From: Bacillota bacterium
GTDB taxonomy: Bacteria > Bacillota > Clostridia > Lachnospirales > Lachnospiraceae
Direction of reading: 5' to 3'
DNA: 36,385 bases
Assembly (NCBI GenBank): GCA_029779695.1
Contig: JAKPAB010000036.1
Location: forward strand, 1 to 36,385
The notes under the pieces were generated by a model. It was given only the letters and a program-made list of their open reading frames with translations. It searched no databases and was not told the DNA's origin. The first letter of the stretch is position 1; every line of letters starts with the position of its first letter. The position numbers and the translations under genes are program-made. This document shows positions 1 through 7,327 of this stretch, piece by piece.

Positions 1-192
1 ACAACAGGTGCTGGAGATGCACTTATCGCTGGAGTAGCAACGGCTATCACTGCAGGTTATAACTTAAGAGACAGTGTTGTATTTGGAATGGCATGCTCTA
101 GTGAGACGATAGAATCAGAAAAGACCAATAATCCTGATCTTACATTTGAAGTAGCAAGAAAAAGAGCAGGACTGAAAAGGCTCAAAGATTAA
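1..192 (+). CDS. psuK: PfkB-family sugar kinase, C-terminal fragment, probably pseudouridine kinase
   Basis: The reading frame is open from the first base and ends at TAA 190-192; the start lies outside the window. It begins with TTGAGDALIAG, the PfkB signature 2, where the Asp is the catalytic base and the Gly-Ala-Gly forms the anion hole for phosphoryl transfer. Only the last 63 residues are visible. The gene directly downstream, 54 bases away, is pseudouridine-5'-phosphate glycosidase. A PfkB kinase paired with PsuG is the usual pseudouridine breakdown pair: the kinase makes pseudouridine 5'-phosphate and PsuG splits it. The family is seen in the sequence; the substrate is inferred from the neighbour. 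A ribokinase-like specificity cannot be excluded from this fragment. Confidence 0.75.
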   Translation, partial: TTGAGDALIAGVATAITAGYNLRDSVVFGMACSSETIESEKTNNPDLTFEVARKRAGLKRLKD

Positions 193-246
193 ATAATAAT
201 CTAAAATTTAGAATAAAAAATAGTCAGCAATATGGAGGAAAAACAA

Positions 247-1173
247 ATGGAACAGAATCTTAATCAGTATCTTGACGTAGCACCTGAGGTAGCAGAGGCA
301 ATCAAAGCAGGTAAGCCTGTTGTTGCTCTTGAGTCAACAATCATCTCACATGGTATGCCTTATCCTCAGAACGTTGAAACAGCACTTAATGTTGAAAAGA
401 TTATTCGCGATAACGGAGCAATCCCTGCAACAACAGCTATCATTAATGGTAGACTGAAGGCAGGACTGTCCAGTGATGAGATCGAGTACCTTGGCAAAAA
501 AGGACTCGAAGTAACCAAGGTATCTAGAAGAGATATCCCGGTTATCGTAGCCAGAAAAATGGATGGTGCATCTACAGTAGCTACAACAATGATCATTGCT
601 GCTATGGCAGGGATCAAGATCTTCGCAACAGGCGGAGTTGGTGGAGTGCATAGAGGAGCTCAGCAGACATTTGATATCTCAGCTGATCTTGATGAACTTT
701 CTCAGACACCTGTAACAGTAGTATGCGCAGGCGCAAAAGCAATTCTTGATCTGCCGCTTACACTTGAATATCTTGAGACCAAGGGTGTAACAGTTCTTGG
801 ATATCAGACAGAAGAGCTTCCTGCATTTTATACCAGAAAGAGTGGATTAAAGGTTGATTATAGAGTTGATTCTCCTAAGGAATTAGCAGCTACTATCAAG
901 GCTAAGCATGATCTTGGAATGAAGGGCGGTCTTCTGGTTACAAACCCTATTCCTGAAGAGTACTCAATGGATTCTGAGGTTATCAATAAGGCAATTAATG
1001 AAGCAATCGAAGAAGCTAAAGCTAATCATATCCATGGTAAAGAGACAACTCCGTTCCTTCTTGCTAAGGTTAAGGATATCACAGGCGGTGATTCACTTGA
1101 TTCAAACATCCAGCTTGTATATAACAACGCAAAACTTGCTGCAGAAACAGCTGTTGAACTTAGCAATATGTAA
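247..1173 (+). CDS. psuG: Pseudouridine-5'-phosphate glycosidase
   Basis: It cleaves the C-C bond of pseudouridine 5'-phosphate, giving uracil and ribose 5-phosphate. The 308-residue length is normal for the family. Residues matching the E. coli enzyme fall at a constant offset of two: E29 (ALESTIISHG), K91 (TKVSRRD), the metal ligand D147 (ISADLDEL) and the Schiff-base lysine K164 (CAGAKAILD), so it should be active. I place the start at ATG 247 because GGAGG at 234-238 sits 8 bases upstream. The earlier in-frame ATG at 232 overlaps that ribosome binding site and has none of its own. It probably forms an operon with the preceding kinase and ends before a strong terminator. Its role is scavenging modified nucleosides from RNA turnover. 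Confidence 0.95.
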   Translation: MEQNLNQYLDVAPEVAEAIKAGKPVVALESTIISHGMPYPQNVETALNVEKIIRDNGAIPATTAIINGRLKAGLSSDEIEYLGKKGLEVTKVSRRDIPVIVARKMDGASTVATTMIIAAMAGIKIFATGGVGGVHRGAQQTFDISADLDELSQTPVTVVCAGAKAILDLPLTLEYLETKGVTVLGYQTEELPAFYTRKSGLKVDYRVDSPKELAATIKAKHDLGMKGGLLVTNPIPEEYSMDSEVINKAINEAIEEAKANHIHGKETTPFLLAKVKDITGGDSLDSNIQLVYNNAKLAAETAVELSNM

Positions 1174-1234
1174 TGATTTAAGAGAAGAGAATATGTGTTA
1201 GCCATGTTTGCATGGCAAAATATATAAGAAACTC

Positions 1235-1282
1235 AAAAAAGCACCGAAATCAATTCTAAATGAATTGATCCGGTGCTTTTTT
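1235..1282 (+). terminator. Rho-independent terminator after psuG
   Basis: AAAAAAGCACCG at 1235-1246 pairs with CGGTGCTTTTTT at 1271-1282. ATCAATTC/GAATTGAT stacks on top after a two-base mismatch, closing a short TAAAT loop. The A-run and T-run flank the stem, so it could work in both directions. A smaller perfect hairpin, GCCATG-TTTG-CATGGC (1201-1216), precedes it. Confidence 0.93.
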
Positions 1283-1309
1283 ATATGGATTTTTTCAATT
1301 ACATTTTTA

Positions 1310-1337
1310 TTGAAAAAGCCTAAAAATGTAGTATTAT
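1310..1337 (+). promoter_or_regulatory. Candidate SigA promoter for the GGDEF gene
   Basis: TTGAAA (1310-1315), a 16-base spacer and TATTAT (1332-1337) lie just after the psuG terminator. Transcription would begin near 1344, leaving a leader of about 210 bases before the ATG at 1558 that contains the whole structured segment at 1387-1487. Assigned by eye. Confidence 0.5.
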
Positions 1338-1386
1338 GAATTAGAACTCATTTTAGCGTTATTTTTAGAATATTATAAATATAGAA

Positions 1387-1487
1387 CCGGGACATAGATT
1401 CAAACTATTAGACTGCCGCCGGGTAGTGATTTCGTGACTTTGGACCCGCCATCATAAAGATGATGACGATGATTTCGAGTAGTTTTT
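1387..1487 (+). promoter_or_regulatory. Candidate structured leader RNA (riboswitch-like) upstream of the GGDEF gene
   Basis: This is a GC-rich island in an AT-rich leader. In order: CCGGGAC; a small hairpin ATAG-loop-CTAT (1394-1406 region); GCCGCCGGGT (1415-1424); an AGT/ACT hairpin; then GGACCCGCC (1442-1450). CGGGT (1420-1424) pairs with ACCCG (1444-1448). A CATCAT-AAAG-ATGATG hairpin (1450-1465) and a run of seven T (1483-1489) follow. AAACTATT (1402-1409) can alternatively pair with AGTAGTTT (1479-1486), which would join the 5' part to the T-run. The layout resembles a transcription-controlling riboswitch. It does not match my memory of c-di-GMP, SAM, purine or glycine aptamers. A resemblance to guanidine-IV (mepA) RNA is only an impression. 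Confidence 0.45.
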
Positions 1488-1557
1488 TTATGATATATTG
1501 GTTTGACGATTAAAAGGTTAAGGGTGCTAAAACATAAATAAAACAGGGTGGATTTAT

Positions 1558-2868
1558 ATGGAGAAGATAACAAGGGAACAGATCCTGCAATTCGGCAAAA
1601 TATTGGCAACACCTGTATTTTTGCTACACAAAAATAAGGTTGAGTTTCTCAACGAAGAGGCAGAGGTCTTACATCTTACGATTGAGGCATTGATTTTGTT
1701 TCCCTGGGGGAAAGATGTAGTTTTGGACTGGCCAATAGAGCTAGTCAAAGATGGACAAGAACAATTTTATAAATTGTATGCTAGACATATATTTTTTGAT
1801 GCTGATGAATATGAAGATGAGGGATGGCTGATCCAGGCTGTTCCGTCAGATAATCAGACAGAGCTTCAAGAGATATCACGAATCTCAAAGGCTAGAAAAA
1901 TTATGTTTGATATGTCATCTGGAATCGACAGGATAGAAACAGATCATGATATATATGATTTTATATTGGATAGTTGCAGCAAAGCAGTAGAATATTCAGA
2001 AATGTGTTCTCTTATGAAAATCGACAATGGACTTGCTCATGTCGTGGCGAAACGAGGATACTCGGATTCTGTATACCAGATGTATATAGAGAAGGATAAA
2101 ACATTTATAGGACTAGAAACCAAGGGTAGATTTGACCATTCTATAATGATAAACAATCTTGAAAAATATTATACATTTTACAATAGAGACCGTTTTGCTG
2201 ACGAAAGGGGTTTTTCATTAAAATCTACTTTAGCTACGCCTATACATGTAAATGGAGATCTCTTCGCCATTTTGTGTTTTGACTCGATAGAGAAAAATGC
2301 TTTTTCAGAAGTTGACGAAGAACTTCTTGATCTGATCAAGGCAGATATTGAAACTATTCTGACCAATCATTCTATGCACAGGGAGATCATGCGCTTATCT
2401 ATAACGGACAATCTTACGGGTCTGTATAATAGATGCTATCTTCAGGAGTACATGAGAAAGCATTACGATCAGGAATTCTACATAGGAATACTTGATATGA
2501 ATGATCTTAAGGGAATTAATGATAATCATGGACATGCAAGTGGAGATACTATGCTTAAGGCCATGGCAGCTGAACTCACCAATGCATTTCCGGGAAGAAA
2601 TGTTTTTTTCAGAATAGGTGGGGATGAATTCCTCGGTGTTCTTTTCGATATGGAATCTGAGGAAATAGAAATAGCAATAAAGAAGTTAAGGGAAAATCTT
2701 AAGGAGAGACCATATGAGTTGGAAGATGGGGAAAAAAGGAGTTTATCTTTCAGCTTTGGCTTCGCACTTCATCATTCCAACGATTACGTTCATGATGTTA
2801 TGAAAATTGCTGATAATTTTATGTATAAGGAAAAGAAAAGCATTAAGAAGCGACACGATTCTGAGTGA
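1558..2868 (+). CDS. GAF-GGDEF protein, probable diguanylate cyclase
   Basis: It is predicted to make cyclic di-GMP from two GTP. The protein has 436 residues. The N-terminal ~100 residues form an unassigned, possibly PAS-like sensor; a GAF-type domain spans about 115-265; the GGDEF domain spans about 280-430. The hallmark DNLTGLYNR is at 284-292, the first metal Asp is D313 (ILDMND), and the intact signature GGDEF is at 354-358, so catalysis is likely. The inhibitory RxxD site expected a few residues before GGDEF is absent (PGRN stands there), so feedback inhibition by product is unlikely. There are no membrane segments, so it is cytoplasmic. The start has a GGTGG site 8-12 bases upstream. 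It is a single-gene unit with its own promoter and leader RNA, suggesting ligand control of its expression. Confidence 0.9.
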   Translation: MEKITREQILQFGKILATPVFLLHKNKVEFLNEEAEVLHLTIEALILFPWGKDVVLDWPIELVKDGQEQFYKLYARHIFFDADEYEDEGWLIQAVPSDNQTELQEISRISKARKIMFDMSSGIDRIETDHDIYDFILDSCSKAVEYSEMCSLMKIDNGLAHVVAKRGYSDSVYQMYIEKDKTFIGLETKGRFDHSIMINNLEKYYTFYNRDRFADERGFSLKSTLATPIHVNGDLFAILCFDSIEKNAFSEVDEELLDLIKADIETILTNHSMHREIMRLSITDNLTGLYNRCYLQEYMRKHYDQEFYIGILDMNDLKGINDNHGHASGDTMLKAMAAELTNAFPGRNVFFRIGGDEFLGVLFDMESEEIEIAIKKLRENLKERPYELEDGEKRSLSFSFGFALHHSNDYVHDVMKIADNFMYKEKKSIKKRHDSE

Positions 2869-2976
2869 TCACCTTTTTGGTAAAATTGCACACAAAAAAG
2901 CGTAAAAAAATGCCCAAAATAGAAAAATTAACAAACCTAAAGACAAAAAACGTTTTAAAACGGGACTTTGATAAGG

Positions 2977-3159
2977 GTGTCAGGTGTCCTTTTTCGTGAA
3001 AAAATAGACAAAAAATATTTGAAAAAACTTGTCAATACATCTTTTGTATAGAAAAACAATAGCATATTTGTCTATTTTTATGTAAAAAAATAACTAAAAA
3101 CGTATTTACAAAATTGTGAATGTTATCTAAAATACATAATTAGTGCCAGATGACCTTTT
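2977..3159 (+). repeat. Pair of imperfect 17-bp direct repeats, possible operator
   Basis: GTGTCAGGTGTCCTTTT (2977-2993) recurs as GTGCCAGATGACCTTTT (3143-3159), 14 of 17 identical and 166 bases apart. A shorter related word, ATGTCAGGTAGATTA, lies at 3166-3180. The second and third copies flank the candidate -35 of the BMP promoter. They may bind a regulator of the importer; no regulator can be named. Confidence 0.4.
3000..3079 (+). terminator. Long inverted repeat in the GGDEF-BMP gap, possible terminator
   Basis: AAAAATAGACAAA (3000-3012) is the exact reverse complement of TTTGTCTATTTTT (3067-3079), 54 bases apart. Between the arms is a small ATACA/TGTAT hairpin (3035-3049). The T-rich right arm could end transcription of the GGDEF gene, but the long loop and low GC make it a weak intrinsic terminator. 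The rest of the 429-base gap is AT-rich and includes a 12-bp palindrome CGTTTTAAAACG (2951-2962). Confidence 0.35.
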
Positions 3160-3186
3160 GAACTAATGTCAGGTAGATTATATTTA
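3158..3186 (+). promoter_or_regulatory. Candidate promoter of the nucleoside importer operon
   Basis: TTGAAC (3158-3163), a 17-base spacer and TATTTA (3181-3186); TATATT at 3179-3184 is an alternative -10. The start would be near 3193, just before the leader peptide ribosome binding site. The outer stem proposed for the leader RNA would then be partly untranscribed, so promoter and outer stem cannot both be right. Confidence 0.4.
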
Positions 3187-3188
3187 CA

Positions 3189-3278
3189 CTCGAAGGGGGT
3201 AAGAAATGCCAAGAAGACATTTATTACCTGACTCGAAATGGTCGGCATGACTGTGCGCAATAACGTGAAACGGTCGAG
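3189..3278 (+). promoter_or_regulatory. Candidate structured leader of the BMP importer
   Basis: A strong hairpin pairs GGTAA-G-AAATG (3198-3208) with CATTT-A-TTACC (3218-3228), ten pairs around one mismatch. A second weaker hairpin pairs ATGGTC (3239-3243 region) with GACTGT (3249-3254). An outer helix CTCGA/TCGAG (3189-3193 with 3274-3278) could close both into a three-way junction. The first hairpin contains the start codon of a 14-codon open frame and lies just after its ribosome binding site. I could not match it to the purine riboswitch: the conserved junction words of that class are missing. Confidence 0.4.
3206..3250 (+). CDS. Candidate leader peptide upstream of the BMP lipoprotein
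   Basis: A 14-codon frame, MPRRHLLPDSKWSA then TGA, starts 6 bases after a strong AAGGGGG ribosome binding site (3193-3199). Its ATG lies in one arm of a 10-bp hairpin. The stop TGA overlaps an ATG at 3247 that is in frame with the BMP gene, the ATGA arrangement common in translational coupling. If ribosomes restart there, a 17-residue basic extension would precede the lipoprotein signal. The main BMP start at 3298 has its own better site. I recognise no homologue; this may be an attenuator peptide or chance. Confidence 0.35.
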   Translation: MPRRHLLPDSKWSA

Positions 3279-3297
3279 CAAAAAAAGGAGGATATTG

Positions 3298-4470
3298 ATG
3301 AAAGGTATCAAAAAGTTCGGTGCTTTAGTAATGGCAGGAACACTGGCTGTAGGAATGACAGCATGTGGTTCTTCAAGCTCAAAGAGCACAAAGACAGACA
3401 GCACCAAAAAAGAAACTTCCAACATGAAGGTTGCTATGATCACTGATTACGGTGATATCACAGATCAGTCATTCAACCAGACAACTTACGAAGCTTGTAA
3501 GAATTTCGCTAATGACAACGGCATTAAATTTACATACAAGAAGCCGAGCGGAGACTCTACAGCAGAGCGTGGCGCAATGATCGACAAGGCAATAGCTGAA
3601 GGATATAACGTAATCGTTATGCCTGGTTATGCATTTGCCGGAGCAATCGTTGAAAAATCTGGAATGTACAAGGATACAAAATTTGTAGCTCTTGATGTTT
3701 CTGAGTTTGATCTTACAGATTATGCTAAAAAGAACAACAAGCAATTCTACAAAGACAACGTATACAGCGCAGTATATCAGGAAGAGCTTCCCGGATACAT
3801 GGCTGGATATGCAGCAGTAAAGATGGGATATAAGAACATCGGATTCCTCGGTGGAATGGCAGTTCCCGCAGTGCAGCGTTATGGATACGGATTCGTACAG
3901 GGCGCTGACGCAGCAGCAGCTGAAATTGGTGCTACTGATGTTAACTGCAAGTATGTATATGCCGGTGGATTTGCACCTACACCTGATATCAAAGCAGCTA
4001 TGGATACATGGTTCCAGAATGGAACACAGATCGTATTCTCATGCGGCGGCGGAATCTTCAACTCAGCTTGTGATGCAGCTTCTGCAGCTAAGGGCAAGAT
4101 CATTGGTGTTGACGTTGACCAGAAGGCTACTATTGATGGAAAATATGGCGATGGACTTTGTGTTACATCAGCTATGAAGGGCCTTGGCGCTACAGTTAAT
4201 ACTCTTCTTTCTGACATCAAAGATGGCAAATGGAGCAAGCATGCAGGAAAGATCGAGACACTTGGTCTTGTATCTGCTGATGATATGTCCAAGAACTACG
4301 TAGGACTTCCTGAAGATAGCACAGTTTTCAATGATACATTTAAGAAATCTGATTATGAAGGACTTGTAGCTAAGATGGTAAAGGGCGAGGTTAAAGTTTC
4401 TAACGATACTTCAGCTGAAAAGCCTGCTGTAAAGAATATCACTCTTGACTTCCAGGGAAATCTTAAATAA
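3298..4470 (+). CDS. BMP-family nucleoside-binding lipoprotein of an ABC importer
   Basis: This is the extracellular substrate-binding part of a nucleoside importer, related to PnrA/BmpA and B. subtilis NupN. The signal peptide ends in a lipobox with C23 (VGMTAC), followed by a Ser/Lys/Thr-rich linker, then the periplasmic-binding-protein fold with VAMITDYGDITDQSFNQ near residue 50, typical of the BMP family. Length is 390 residues. I start it at ATG 3298 because GGAGG (3287-3291) lies 6 bases upstream; longer frames to 3247 or 3238 would put a basic extension before the signal. A terminator follows the stop before the ATPase gene, which would favour more binding protein than transporter. The purine/pyrimidine preference is unknown; the downstream enzymes suggest broad use of nucleosides. 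Confidence 0.93.
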   Translation: MKGIKKFGALVMAGTLAVGMTACGSSSSKSTKTDSTKKETSNMKVAMITDYGDITDQSFNQTTYEACKNFANDNGIKFTYKKPSGDSTAERGAMIDKAIAEGYNVIVMPGYAFAGAIVEKSGMYKDTKFVALDVSEFDLTDYAKKNNKQFYKDNVYSAVYQEELPGYMAGYAAVKMGYKNIGFLGGMAVPAVQRYGYGFVQGADAAAAEIGATDVNCKYVYAGGFAPTPDIKAAMDTWFQNGTQIVFSCGGGIFNSACDAASAAKGKIIGVDVDQKATIDGKYGDGLCVTSAMKGLGATVNTLLSDIKDGKWSKHAGKIETLGLVSADDMSKNYVGLPEDSTVFNDTFKKSDYEGLVAKMVKGEVKVSNDTSAEKPAVKNITLDFQGNLK

Positions 4471-4491
4471 TTAATTGAGTTATGATTTATT

Positions 4492-4529
4492 AGAGACCGG
4501 CAGAGCTGGATCTGGCGGTCTCTTTTTTT
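4492..4529 (+). terminator. Intrinsic terminator between binding protein and ATPase genes
   Basis: AGAGACCG (4492-4499) pairs with CGGTCTCT (4516-4523); inner CAGA/TCTG continues the stem, and seven T follow. It lies inside the importer operon, so it most likely acts as a partial terminator that lowers transport-complex expression relative to the lipoprotein. Confidence 0.88.
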
Positions 4530-4603
4530 GAGCAGAGGAATATTACTGAAAAAGTAGCAGAAGTATTAGCATAGGCTGACTAAGCTTAGGGAGGAAGGCC
4601 GGC

Positions 4604-6136
4604 GTGGAAGAAAAATATACAATAGAAATGCTTAATATAACTAAGCGTTTTCCCGGCATTGTCGCTAACGACAACATAACATTGAAGCTCCGAAAGGGAG
4701 AGATTCATGCGCTTCTTGGTGAAAATGGTGCTGGTAAGTCAACACTGATGAGCGTTCTTTTCGGCTTATATCATGCCGAAGAAGGTGTCATCAAAAAAGA
4801 TGGCCAGGAAGTAAATATAAAGGATCCAAATGATGCCAATGCACTGGGTATTGGTATGGTTCACCAGCACTTTAGACTGGTACAGTGCTTTACAGTACTG
4901 GATAATATTATCCTAGGTGTAGAGTCAACAAAACATGGAATAATTCAGAAAGATGAAGCAAGAAAAAAGGTTATCGAACTGTCAGACAAATATGGTCTTA
5001 AGGTAGATCCGGATGCTCTTGTGGAAGACATAACAGTAGGAATGCAGCAGAGAACAGAAATTCTGAAAATGCTTTATCGCGAAAATGAGATTCTTATTTT
5101 CGATGAGCCGACAGCAGTTCTCACACCGGAGGAAATCGATGATCTTATGCTGATCATGAAAAATCTGGCGAAAGAAGGAAAATCTATTCTCTTTATTTCA
5201 CATAAATTGAACGAGATTATGGCAGTTGCCGATAGGTGTTCAGTTCTTAGACGAGGCAAATACATCGGAACAGTAGATGTTTGCGATACCAATGAACAGG
5301 AACTTAGCCGTATGATGGTTGGACGTGATGTTCAGCTTGTTGCACAGAAAGATGACAAGACTCCTGGTGATGTGATTCTTGATGTTAAGAATCTTACCGT
5401 TGCATCTAACGTTCATCATAATCAAGATGCAGTAAAAGATGTATCATTTAATGTAAGACAAGGTGAGATCGTATGTATCGCCGGTATTGACGGAAATGGT
5501 CAGACCGAGCTTGTATACGGACTTTCAGGCCTTGAACCTCTCAGAGGTGGTACCATTTCTATTAATGGTAAGGATATATCTAAGGCTTCCATTAGGGAGA
5601 GAAGTATGGCCGGAATGAGCCATATTCCTGAGGATAGACAGAAACATGGTCTGGTACTTGATTATTCACTTGCATATAATCTTGTACTTCAGAGATATTT
5701 TGAGAAGGACTTCAATAATCATGGAGTTCTAAAACAGAATAATATTAGAAAATATGCTGATAAGTTGATAGAACAGTATGATATTCGTTCAGGACAAGGT
5801 GGAGCATCTTCAACTAGAAGTATGTCCGGTGGTAATCAGCAGAAGGCTATCATAGCAAGAGAAGTTGATAAGAATCCAGACCTTCTCCTTGCAGTTCAGC
5901 CTACTCGTGGATTGGACGTTGGCGCTATTGAATATATTCATAATCAGCTGATAGCTCAGAGAGATGCCGGCAAGGCAGTGCTTCTCGTTTCACTTGAGCT
6001 TGAAGAAGTACTTAGTATCCCCGACAGAATACTCGTAATGTATGAGGGCAGAATCGTCGGAGAGTTTGACCCTAAGAAAACAAACCGTGAGGAACTTGGC
6101 TTGTATATGGCCGGTGCCAGAAGGGAGGAAAAGTAA
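4604..6136 (+). CDS. Nucleoside ABC importer, double ATPase subunit
   Basis: It powers nucleoside import through two fused nucleotide-binding domains and resembles B. subtilis NupO (YufO). Domain 1 has a full Walker A (GENGAGKST, 39-47), the signature VGMQQR (145-150) in place of LSGGQ, and Walker B ILIFDEP (163-169). Domain 2 has the degenerate Walker A GIDGNGQTE (294-302), signature MSGGNQQK (407-414) and the Walker B-like LLLAVQPTRGLD (about 427-438). This split between degenerate motifs is usual for the family, so it is not a defect. Length is 510 residues. The start codon is GTG with GGGAGG about 9 bases before it. The two permease genes follow with no gap and a 1-base overlap. Confidence 0.95.
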   Translation: MEEKYTIEMLNITKRFPGIVANDNITLKLRKGEIHALLGENGAGKSTLMSVLFGLYHAEEGVIKKDGQEVNIKDPNDANALGIGMVHQHFRLVQCFTVLDNIILGVESTKHGIIQKDEARKKVIELSDKYGLKVDPDALVEDITVGMQQRTEILKMLYRENEILIFDEPTAVLTPEEIDDLMLIMKNLAKEGKSILFISHKLNEIMAVADRCSVLRRGKYIGTVDVCDTNEQELSRMMVGRDVQLVAQKDDKTPGDVILDVKNLTVASNVHHNQDAVKDVSFNVRQGEIVCIAGIDGNGQTELVYGLSGLEPLRGGTISINGKDISKASIRERSMAGMSHIPEDRQKHGLVLDYSLAYNLVLQRYFEKDFNNHGVLKQNNIRKYADKLIEQYDIRSGQGGASSTRSMSGGNQQKAIIAREVDKNPDLLLAVQPTRGLDVGAIEYIHNQLIAQRDAGKAVLLVSLELEEVLSIPDRILVMYEGRIVGEFDPKKTNREELGLYMAGARREEK

Positions 6137-7327
6137 TTGAACGAGACAAAGAAAAAAAAGTCGATCTGGACCAATAGTGCTTTCCAGTCGATAATAGCTT
6201 CCCTCCTCTGTATAGTTGTTGGTGTATTGATTGGATATATAGTTCTTCTGTTTATCAATCCTAATGGCGCCAGTGAGGCGATCGTAGCAATCTTAAAGAA
6301 CTTTTTAAATTACCCTAGCCAGCAGGCAGCTCTTATGTATCTGGGTAATACACTGGTTAGAACAGCACCGCTTCTTATGTGTGCACTTTCTATTCAGTTC
6401 TGTTATAAGGCAGGCCTATTTAATATCGGAGCAGCTGGACAGTATGTAGCAGGTGCCGGAGCCTGTCTCTATACAGCACTTGGACTTCATGCAAACTGGT
6501 TTTTTTGCCTTCTTGCTGCAGTACTTGCAGGAGGTATCTTCGGACTTATCACTGGTCTGCTAAAGGCTTATAAGTCAGTTAACGAAGTTATTTCAGGAAT
6601 TATGCTTAACTGGATTGCCCTATACCTTGTTAATATGGTTCTCAATAACGTTAAGGAAGTTGCAAGTCCTTATACAAAGAGCATAGCAGAGGTCAACCAT
6701 GGAGCACTTCTACCTTCTCTTGGGCTTGGAAAACTTTTCACAGATAATCAGTATGTAACAATTGCAATTCCACTTGCTATTATCATAGCAATATTGATTG
6801 CCTGGGTATTAAAGAAGACAGTATTTGGTTATGAAGTTCTTGCAACAGGATATAACAAGAATGCAGCCAAGTATGCAGGCATGAAGGAAAACAGAAATAT
6901 AGTTGTTACAATAGTAATCGGCGGTATGCTTGCCGGTGCTGGCGCTGCATTCTTGTATCTGACAGGATATGAGCAGTGGTCATGCACACAGACTACCGTA
7001 CCCGGAATGGGATTTAACGGAATCGCAGCTACATTCCTAGGCGGACTTGATCCTATTGGAACAATCTTTGCTTCATACTTTATTCAGCATATTACATCAG
7101 GCGGTGCATATGTTGACCTGAATATATATCCTTCACAGGTATCAGATATTATATCTTCAGTAATCATATACCTCTGTGGTTTTGTATTCTTTATCAAGTA
7201 TATTATGAATTCTATACATGCAAAGAAAGCTGAAAAAGCCATTCTTGCAACTAAAAAAGTAGAGGCAGCAAAAGCTTCTGATGTTAATGTTGCTTCGGAT
7301 GACAATAAGAAGGGAGGCGATCAGTAA
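6137..7327 (+). CDS. Nucleoside ABC importer, permease subunit 1
   Basis: An integral membrane protein of the BPD_transp_2 family (NupP/YufP-like), 396 residues, with a cytoplasmic Lys-rich start, about nine or ten hydrophobic segments between residues 15 and 350, and a charged Lys/Ala-rich C-terminal tail. The family motif region GLFNIGAAGQY sits after the third segment. Translation starts at TTG 6137, directly after the TAA of the ATPase gene, with GGGAGG (6123-6128) as ribosome binding site. It should pair with the next permease to form the channel. The last base overlaps the next start codon. Confidence 0.92.
   Translation: MNETKKKKSIWTNSAFQSIIASLLCIVVGVLIGYIVLLFINPNGASEAIVAILKNFLNYPSQQAALMYLGNTLVRTAPLLMCALSIQFCYKAGLFNIGAAGQYVAGAGACLYTALGLHANWFFCLLAAVLAGGIFGLITGLLKAYKSVNEVISGIMLNWIALYLVNMVLNNVKEVASPYTKSIAEVNHGALLPSLGLGKLFTDNQYVTIAIPLAIIIAILIAWVLKKTVFGYEVLATGYNKNAAKYAGMKENRNIVVTIVIGGMLAGAGAAFLYLTGYEQWSCTQTTVPGMGFNGIAATFLGGLDPIGTIFASYFIQHITSGGAYVDLNIYPSQVSDIISSVIIYLCGFVFFIKYIMNSIHAKKAEKAILATKKVEAAKASDVNVASDDNKKGGDQ

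Noticed and set aside
3181-3280. Purine riboswitch upstream of the nucleoside importer
   Set aside because: A three-way layout is possible, but the conserved junction and loop sequences of the purine aptamer are missing.
3238-3297. Longer N-terminus for the BMP lipoprotein as the main product
   Set aside because: It would place a basic segment before the lipoprotein signal, and the best ribosome binding site belongs to ATG 3298. A minor coupled product from 3247 is left open.
3879-4292. Minus-strand open frame of 137 codons inside the BMP gene
   Set aside because: It is a shadow of a well-supported coding frame, with no ribosome binding site or recognisable product.
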